Assembly (NCBI GenBank): GCA_002167945.1
Contig: NHDB01000006.1
Coordinates: forward strand, 2,603 to 13,788
DNA: 11,186 nt
Direction: 5' to 3'
Source of the DNA: Flavobacteriaceae bacterium TMED48
GTDB taxonomy: Bacteria > Bacteroidota > Bacteroidia > Flavobacteriales > Flavobacteriaceae
The notes under the pieces were generated by a model. It worked only from the letters and a program-made list of their open reading frames with translations. It was not told where the DNA came from and ran no database searches. Position 1 is the stretch's first letter. The number at the start of each line of letters is the position of its first letter. Position numbers and translations under genes: made by a program. Of this stretch, positions 6,291 to 11,186 are shown piece by piece.

Positions 6291-7298
6291 ATGTTCAATT
6301 CCAAGATCATTGGTTTAGGAAAATACCTGCCTGAAAATGTAGTCACCAATGCTGACTTAGAAAAAATTATGGATACTTCCGACGCGTGGATTCAAGAACG
6401 TACGGGGATTCAAGAGCGACGTCATATAGTGAAGGGCGATGGCAATAGCACATCTGCTATGGGAGTTAAAGCTGCCAAAATTGCAATAGAAAGAGCAGGT
6501 TTAGAGCCTAGAGACATAGACTTTATTCTCTTTGCGACCCTTAGTCCTGATTATTATTTCCCTGGCTCAGGTGTTTTAGTTCAAGAAGCTTTAGACATCC
6601 CTAACTGTCCAGCTATGGACATTAGAATGCAATGTTCTGGTTTTGTATATGCAATAGCTACCGCAGATCAATTTATCAAAACGGGTATGTATAAAAATGT
6701 TTTGGTGATAGGATCTGAATACCATTCGGGTGGATTGGATATGACCACTCGGGGTAGGAATATCTCTGTAATATTTGGTGATGGAGCTGGAGCAGTTGTT
6801 TTGACACAAACAAAAGATGAAAATAAAGGAATTCTGTCCTCTCATTTGTATTCTCAGGGTAAATACGCTGAAGAACTTTCTTTAATCGGTCCTAATACTG
6901 GACGTTGGGTACCTGAAATTATGGAATTGAATGATCCAGAGGATATTTCCTATTATCCTTATATGAATGGCCAATTTGTCTTTAAGAATGCTGTAGTTCG
7001 TTTTGCGGAAGTCATCCAAGAGGGCTTGGAAAAAACAGGATGGACTGCAGATCAAATTAATTTATTGGTTCCCCATCAAGCGAACTTACGAATTGCTCAA
7101 TTCGTCCAGAAGAAATTTAGATTAGGGAACGATCAGGTCTACAACAATATTCAGCGTTACGGAAATACTACTGCTGCTTCTATACCGATTGCATTGACTG
7201 AAGCTTGGGAAGAAGGTAAGGTAAAAGAGGGATCAAAAGTTGTTCTTGCAGCTTTTGGTAGTGGATTTACATGGGGTAGTGTCATGATTCAATGGTAG
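6291..7298 (+). CDS. 3-oxoacyl-ACP synthase III (KAS III, FabH-like) paralogue
   Basis: This 335-residue thiolase-fold enzyme is of the KAS III type, which condenses an acyl-CoA starter with malonyl-ACP. The Cys-His-Asn triad is complete: C115 in MQCSGFVYA, H262 in VPHQAN and N292 in YGNTTAAS. The 30-residue H-N distance equals that of E. coli FabH (H244/N274). The N-terminal TSDAWIQERTGIQERR and the FGDGAGAVV segment at 162-170 are family hallmarks. It is somewhat longer than the usual 317 residues because of an insertion at about 176-225, which may shape the acyl pocket. The housekeeping fabH neighbours (plsX, rpmF) are absent here, so it may be a second KAS III with a specialised acyl substrate; I therefore give no symbol. 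It starts 46 bases after the ABC1 gene with no clear promoter and overlaps the next gene by 7 bases, so it is probably in the same operon. Confidence 0.93.
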   Translation: MFNSKIIGLGKYLPENVVTNADLEKIMDTSDAWIQERTGIQERRHIVKGDGNSTSAMGVKAAKIAIERAGLEPRDIDFILFATLSPDYYFPGSGVLVQEALDIPNCPAMDIRMQCSGFVYAIATADQFIKTGMYKNVLVIGSEYHSGGLDMTTRGRNISVIFGDGAGAVVLTQTKDENKGILSSHLYSQGKYAEELSLIGPNTGRWVPEIMELNDPEDISYYPYMNGQFVFKNAVVRFAEVIQEGLEKTGWTADQINLLVPHQANLRIAQFVQKKFRLGNDQVYNNIQRYGNTTAASIPIALTEAWEEGKVKEGSKVVLAAFGSGFTWGSVMIQW

Positions 7299-7666
7299 AG
7301 AATATCAAAACTTTGGTCTTAGGGGCGTCTACTAAACCCGAGCGCTATGCTTATAAAGCCGTTGCCCTACTTACAAATAAACATTTTGAGGTGGCTGCTA
7401 TGGGTGTAACAAATGGGGAAATCGGATCAGTACCTATCCTAAAACCTTTTACACCATTAGATGAGATCCACACGGTATCAATCTACTTGGCTCCTTCCAG
7501 GCAAAAAGAATACTATGATTATATAATTGAACTTAAACCAAAGCGGGTAATTTTTAATCCAGGAACAGAAAATATTGAGTTGGTTCAGTTGTTGACTCAA
7601 GCAAATATTCACTGGGAAAATGCCTGTACTTTAGTACTACTTTCTACGAATCAATACCAAGCCTAG
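7292..7666 (+). CDS. CoA-binding domain protein (CoA_binding_2 type)
   Basis: This 124-residue single-domain protein has a Rossmann fold of the CoA-binding type related to the CoA-binding domain of succinyl-CoA synthetase. Marks are LVLGAST (8-14, the nucleotide loop), [10 protein letters not shown] (15-24), the FNPGTEN motif at 88-94, and [12 protein letters not shown] at 111-122 near the C-terminus, where related proteins also carry a Cys. There is no catalytic domain. It may bind CoA, acyl-CoA or another nucleotide, or act as a regulatory subunit; the exact role is unknown. The ATG overlaps the last 7 bases of the KAS III gene, so the two are likely translationally coupled. A CoA-binding protein beside a CoA-consuming condensing enzyme is suggestive, but a functional link is inference. 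Its 3' end overlaps the convergent symporter gene by 30 bases. Confidence 0.85.
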   Translation: MVENIKTLVLGASTKPERYAYKAVALLTNKHFEVAAMGVTNGEIGSVPILKPFTPLDEIHTVSIYLAPSRQKEYYDYIIELKPKRVIFNPGTENIELVQLLTQANIHWENACTLVLLSTNQYQA

Positions 7667-9097
7667 AAAAGTAAGTAAACCATTTAATGGGAGAAGTTCA
7701 TAGCCCAATTCATAGCCCCCTATCGACGAAGCATCTATATTTCCTAAAATACTTACGAGCCCAAGAACAGCTAGAACAACCACCCAGACATAACGATCCT
7801 TTATTTGGTAAGGGGTAAAGATCCCAAAAGCAAAAAGACCTAGAAGGGGTCCATAGGTATATCCTGCCACAGTTAGCAAACCGTCAATTACATTTCGATC
7901 AAGCACATATTTAAAAGCAATGACCACAATGATGAGCATTAAGCTCATCCCGAGGTGTGTTTTTTTTCGCAATTTTTTTTGATCCGCTTTTGGACGCTTT
8001 TCAATTCCTAGAAAATCTACACAAAAGGAAGTAGTCAGAGAGGTTAAGGCACTATCTGCGCTACTGGAGGCAGCTGCAATCAATCCTAAAATAAAAGTTA
8101 CTGCTACTGCTACACCTAAATTTCCGTTTAAAGCAATTTCGGGAAAGAGCAAATCGGTTTTGGGTGCTCCGTCCATTAGAGGAATACCAATTCCTTGGCC
8201 TTGGGCATAAATATATAGAAGTGCCCCTAAAAGCATGAATAAAGCTGTAACAAATACCAAGACAAAACTGAAAACCACCATGTTTTTTTGAGCGTCTTTA
8301 AGATTTCGACAGCTTAAATTCTTTTGCATCATATCCTGATCTAGACCGGTCATGCAGATGGTTACAAAAGCCCCACCAATAAATGATTTTAAAAAATGAT
8401 TACGACTCAACAAAGAGTCGGTCACCAAGACTTGATTATAGTTTAAAAGTTCGCTTGAAGCTAAAAATTCAGAAAACGACCAATCCAATGCTTGATTGAT
8501 GTAAATTATGGATAGAATTACAGCCGCAATCATCAAACCAGTTTGAAGGGTATCGGTAAAAACAATGGTTTTTATCCCTCCTTTTTGGGTATAGACCCAA
8601 ATTAAAACGATAGACAAAACAACGGTTAATTCGTAGGGAACGCCTAGGGCGTCAAAGATAAATTGTTGGAGTACTATGGCAACCAAAAAAAGCCGAAAGG
8701 CCGCTCCTAAAACCCTGGAAACAAAAAAGAAAAATGCACCAGCCTTATGACTGTTTTGACCTAATCTAGTGTTGAGGTATTCGTAAATTGAAGTGACATT
8801 GTTTTTGTAATAAACAGGGAGTAAGACATAGGCAACTACAAAATAACCGACCAAATATCCCATCACCACCTGAAAGTAGGTGAATTGAGATGACTCTACC
8901 CAGCCAGGTACAGAAATAAAGGTGACCCCTGAAAGAGAAGCACCTACCATACCAAAAGCGACTAAGTACCAAGGAGAATTTCGATTGGCTTTAAAAAAAC
9001 TTTCGTTTGTATCTTCTTTAGCTGTAAAATAAGCTATTGTTAAGAGTACTATAAAATAGCCAATGACTAAACTCAGTATAAAAAAAGGAGTGATCAT
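7637..9097 (-). CDS. Sodium/solute symporter, SSS family
   Basis: The protein (486 residues from the chosen start) is an inner-membrane transporter of the solute:sodium symporter family, with about 13 hydrophobic segments expected from the LeuT-like fold. Numbered from the chosen start, the visible hallmarks are [11 protein letters not shown] near 33-43, [15 protein letters not shown] in the first repeat (about 52-66), [14 protein letters not shown] at about 173-186, [13 protein letters not shown] at about 251-263, and [13 protein letters not shown] at about 341-353, which contains the Ser/Ala pattern expected for the Na2 sodium site. The substrate (sugar, amino acid, sialic acid or other) cannot be read from the sequence. 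I chose the ATG at 9097-9095 (MITPFFILS), which matches the family N-terminus. A longer form starting with TTG at 9118 would add seven residues. The gene is divergent from recR. Gene order recR / symporter / CoA-binding protein is, as I recall, common in flavobacteria. Confidence 0.92.
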   Translation of the reverse strand: MITPFFILSLVIGYFIVLLTIAYFTAKEDTNESFFKANRNSPWYLVAFGMVGASLSGVTFISVPGWVESSQFTYFQVVMGYLVGYFVVAYVLLPVYYKNNVTSIYEYLNTRLGQNSHKAGAFFFFVSRVLGAAFRLFLVAIVLQQFIFDALGVPYELTVVLSIVLIWVYTQKGGIKTIVFTDTLQTGLMIAAVILSIIYINQALDWSFSEFLASSELLNYNQVLVTDSLLSRNHFLKSFIGGAFVTICMTGLDQDMMQKNLSCRNLKDAQKNMVVFSFVLVFVTALFMLLGALLYIYAQGQGIGIPLMDGAPKTDLLFPEIALNGNLGVAVAVTFILGLIAAASSSADSALTSLTTSFCVDFLGIEKRPKADQKKLRKKTHLGMSLMLIIVVIAFKYVLDRNVIDGLLTVAGYTYGPLLGLFAFGIFTPYQIKDRYVWVVVLAVLGLVSILGNIDASSIGGYELGYELLPLNGLLTFLGLVLIRRK

Positions 9098-9157
9098 CTT
9101 TACAGAATAAGGGTCCAAGATACGAAACTAGATCAAGCTATTTTTGTAAATTTGAAA

Positions 9158-9778
9158 ATGGATTTTTCTTCAAAATTGTTAGAAAATGCTGTTCAAGAAA
9201 TTTCACAATTGCCAGGTATTGGAAAACGAACAGCTTTGCGTTTGGCCTTGCATTTACTTAAACAACCCCCAGAACGAAGTCTTTCTCTGAGTCAGGCAAT
9301 TATTGAATTGAGAGAAGGTGTGGTTTTTTGTTCTCAATGTCACAATCTCTCGGATACTAAACTATGTGAAATTTGTGCCAGTCCGAAACGCGATAAAAAA
9401 CTAGTCTGCGTCGTCGAGGATATTCGGGATGTAATGGCCATAGAAAATACAGGACAATTCAACGGTGTTTACCATGTCTTGGGAGGGATTATTTCTCCTA
9501 TGGATGGTATAGGACCCCAAGACTTGACCATACAATCGCTACTCGATAAAGTAAAGCAAGAAGAAGTTTCAGAAATTATTTTTGCACTAAGTGCTACTAT
9601 GGAGGCAGATACAACCAATTTTTATATTTTTAAATTACTTTCTCCTTTGAGAGTCAAAACTTCAACCATAGCGCGTGGAATTCCTGTGGGAGACGATTTA
9701 GAGTTTACAGATGAAGTAACTCTAGGACGTTCAATTTTAGCGCGTATTCCTTTCGAATCGTCCATATCTAAAAGCTGA
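9158..9778 (+). CDS. recR: Recombination mediator RecR
   Basis: This protein of 206 residues is RecR, which forms a ring-shaped clamp and, with RecO and RecF, loads RecA on SSB-coated single-stranded DNA during gap repair. A helix-hairpin-helix lies at about 16-33 ([17 protein letters not shown]). A four-cysteine zinc finger follows, with Cys58, 61, 70 and 73. The Toprim domain starts at [13 protein letters not shown] (84-96) and continues through [11 protein letters not shown] (143-153). The C-terminal [20 protein letters not shown] (172-191) is the usual RecR signature region. Length is family-typical. I chose ATG 9158, giving [12 protein letters not shown] as in related proteins; a TTG at 9152 is in frame but would add only two residues. 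No -33 element accompanies the TAAATTTG at 9147-9154, so the promoter is unresolved. An E2 acyltransferase gene follows after 76 bases. Confidence 0.97.
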   Translation: MDFSSKLLENAVQEISQLPGIGKRTALRLALHLLKQPPERSLSLSQAIIELREGVVFCSQCHNLSDTKLCEICASPKRDKKLVCVVEDIRDVMAIENTGQFNGVYHVLGGIISPMDGIGPQDLTIQSLLDKVKQEEVSEIIFALSATMEADTTNFYIFKLLSPLRVKTSTIARGIPVGDDLEFTDEVTLGRSILARIPFESSISKS

Positions 9779-9830
9779 ACAGTATTTCCAGCTTGCCCCA
9801 AAGAAAACCTGATAAACGCTAAAATTTTGA

Positions 9831-9838
9831 TACTTTTG
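9831..9838 (+). promoter_or_regulatory. Possible -7 box for the E2 acyltransferase gene
   Basis: TACTTTTG fits the Bacteroidota -7 consensus TAnnTTTG and lies 16 bases before the ATG at 9855. No TTG is found at the proper distance upstream; the nearest one, at 9793-9795, is 35 bases away. It may be a weak or activator-dependent promoter, or a chance match. Read-through from recR is the alternative. Confidence 0.35.
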
Positions 9839-9854
9839 CAAAACAAATTTTAAT

Positions 9855-11186
9855 ATGGGACAATATCATTTAAAATTACCCAAAATGGGCGAGGGTGTAG
9901 CTGAAGCAACAGTAACAAAATGGATACTGAAAGTTGGAGATACAATCCGTTTAGATGACCCCATCGTTGAAATAGCAACAGATAAAGTCGATACAGATGT
10001 AACTTCTGAGGTAGAGGGAGTTTTAGCCGAGAAATGCTTTCAAGAAAACGAAGTGGTTCAAGTAGGAGAAACCCTCTTGATTATTGAAACCGAAGGGGAG
10101 TTAGCGAATGAAGAACAGCCAACTGTACTTCCTGATGAGGTCATTGAAGAAAAAGAACCGCAAGCCGAAGAAAAAATTGAAGTTCCTGCAGTTGAAGAAA
10201 ATATCGATTTGCTGGAGCAAGATATGGTTCAAGCGGCTTCATTGACAAAAATCAATTCACAAGAAGGAAACCGCTTTTATTCTCCCTTGGTTCGAAATAT
10301 AGCGAAGGAGGAAGGGATTTCTTTAGAGGAGTTAGAGCGTATTCAAGGAAGTGGAAAAGATCAGCGAATTACCAAGAAAGATATTTTAGCCTACATAGAA
10401 AATCATTCCAAAGCCTCTATTGCAGAACCAATTTTAAACCCTACGACTACTCCAAAGCCTAGTGCAGCAGTTTCTAGTGCAATGACTGGCAGTGATCAGT
10501 TTAGAGAAATGACAAGAATGGAAGGCCTGATTTCAGATCATATGATGTCTAGCTTAAAAACTTCAGCACATGTACAATCTTTTATAGAAGTTGATGTTAG
10601 TCGCTTATGGGACTGGAGAGAGGAAGTTAAAAATGGTTTTTTAGCTCGTGAAAACGAAAAATTGACCTTTACACCCTTATTCATGTCTGCCATCATCAAG
10701 GCCTTAAGAGATTACCCAGACATCAATAGCAGTATAGAAGGAACAAAAATCATCACCAAGCAAGCCATCAATTTAGGTATGGCAACCGCTTTACTCGATG
10801 GAAATCTAATTGTGCCGGTAATCAAGAATGCAGATCACTTAAACCTTGTTGGTTTGGCAAAAGCAGTTAATGATTTGGCAAAACGCGCAAGGGCTGGTCA
10901 GCTTAATCCTGAGGAGGTCAAAGGCGGAACCTATACTTTTACAAATATTGGTCAGTTTGGCTCTTTGATGGGCACTCCGATCATTAATCAACCTCAAGTT
11001 GGAATTTTAGCGATTGGTGCCATCAGAAAAATTCCTGCTGTTATCGAAACTCCCAAAGGAGATTTTATTGGTATTCGAAGAAAAATGATTTTATCTCACA
11101 GTTACGATCACCGCATTATCAATGGTGCTACCGGAGGACTTTTTGTCAAAAGAGTAGCTGAATATTTAGAAAACTGGTCTGAGACC
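9855..11186 (+). CDS. 2-oxo acid dehydrogenase E2 component (dihydrolipoamide acyltransferase), 3' end cut
   Basis: The 444 visible residues are a nearly complete E2 subunit, which carries acyl groups on lipoate and transfers them to CoA at the core of a 2-oxo acid dehydrogenase complex. A single lipoyl domain covers about 2-77 with the lipoylated K44 in ATDKVDTDV. A Glu/Pro-rich linker at about 84-130 follows. The peripheral-subunit-binding domain spans about 141-180 (YSPLVRNIAKEE...GSGKDQRITKKDIL). The catalytic domain spans about 215-440, with TYTFTNIGQFG at 359-369 and SHSYDHRIING at 414-424, where H419 is the catalytic His and N423 takes the position that is Asp in many homologues. No stop is reached, but E2 proteins of this type end close to here. 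The substrate could be branched-chain 2-oxo acids or pyruvate. Family resemblance favours the branched-chain type, but the E1 and E3 genes are not in view, so I give no symbol. Confidence 0.95.
   Translation, partial: MGQYHLKLPKMGEGVAEATVTKWILKVGDTIRLDDPIVEIATDKVDTDVTSEVEGVLAEKCFQENEVVQVGETLLIIETEGELANEEQPTVLPDEVIEEKEPQAEEKIEVPAVEENIDLLEQDMVQAASLTKINSQEGNRFYSPLVRNIAKEEGISLEELERIQGSGKDQRITKKDILAYIENHSKASIAEPILNPTTTPKPSAAVSSAMTGSDQFREMTRMEGLISDHMMSSLKTSAHVQSFIEVDVSRLWDWREEVKNGFLARENEKLTFTPLFMSAIIKALRDYPDINSSIEGTKIITKQAINLGMATALLDGNLIVPVIKNADHLNLVGLAKAVNDLAKRARAGQLNPEEVKGGTYTFTNIGQFGSLMGTPIINQPQVGILAIGAIRKIPAVIETPKGDFIGIRRKMILSHSYDHRIINGATGGLFVKRVAEYLENWSET

Noticed and set aside
9147-9154. TAAATTTG as a -7 promoter box for recR
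   Set aside because: It ends only 3 bases before the recR ATG and has no TTG at the expected distance upstream. It would require a leaderless transcript. In such AT-rich DNA a chance match is more likely.
9098-9157. Promoter for the symporter in the space shared with recR
   Set aside because: On the minus strand TAGTTTCG and TATCTTGG each miss the -7 consensus by one base, and neither has a TTG at a suitable distance. I did not list a promoter.
9779-9854. Terminator between recR and the E2 gene
   Set aside because: No stem-loop followed by a T run was found in this 76-base gap, so read-through from recR remains possible.
1-11186. Search for CRISPR arrays, tandem repeats, tRNA, rRNA, insertion sequences, toxin-antitoxin pairs or phage genes
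   Set aside because: No spaced direct repeats, cloverleaf sequences, transposase or integrase motifs, or small gene pairs of that kind were visible. Every long frame belongs to a common chromosomal family.

Overview
This 11.2-kb window looks like ordinary chromosome from a flavobacterium (phylum Bacteroidota). The DNA is AT-rich. Two promoters match the Bacteroidota pattern TTG-N(17-23)-TAnnTTTG, and starts generally lack a strong Shine-Dalgarno sequence. Several proteins, such as HtpG with its Gly-rich stretch before NMPDMFN and the Na+/solute symporter, read like flavobacterial family members. I see no mobile element, CRISPR array, tRNA, rRNA, prophage or toxin system. Genes are tightly packed and no gene-free stretch exceeds about 170 bases.

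Left part (1-4128). A partial secreted protein with a CBM9-like domain (DUF5916 type) runs leftward out of the window. It is divergent from a secreted S1/P1-type zinc nuclease (821-1603). That gene converges, with an 8-base overlap, on a leftward AlkB-like 2-oxoglutarate/Fe(II) dioxygenase (2201-1596). Upstream of the dioxygenase on the same strand lies htpG (Hsp90; 4128-2248). A strong intrinsic terminator separates the two.

Middle part (4228-7666). One rightward unit starts at an exact-consensus promoter (4228-4257). It holds a TetR-like regulator, an ABC1/UbiB/COQ8-type atypical kinase, a ketoacyl-ACP synthase III paralogue and a small CoA-binding Rossmann protein. The first two genes are in the same frame and separated only by one TAA, followed at once by a TTG start. 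The last two overlap by 7 bases. The layout suggests a co-regulated lipid or isoprenoid-related operon, but no substrate can be read from the sequence.

Right part (7637-11186). A leftward SSS-family Na+/solute symporter converges on the CoA-binding gene with a 30-base overlap, and is divergent from recR (recombinational repair). After recR comes an almost complete lipoyl-dependent E2 acyltransferase of a 2-oxo acid dehydrogenase complex, cut by the window edge.

I did not find a convincing new system. The items most worth a second look are the TetR-like/ABC1 same-frame junction, the altered KxGQ motif (KVAQ) in the ABC1 protein, the function of that four-gene operon, and the N-terminus of the S1/P1 nuclease.
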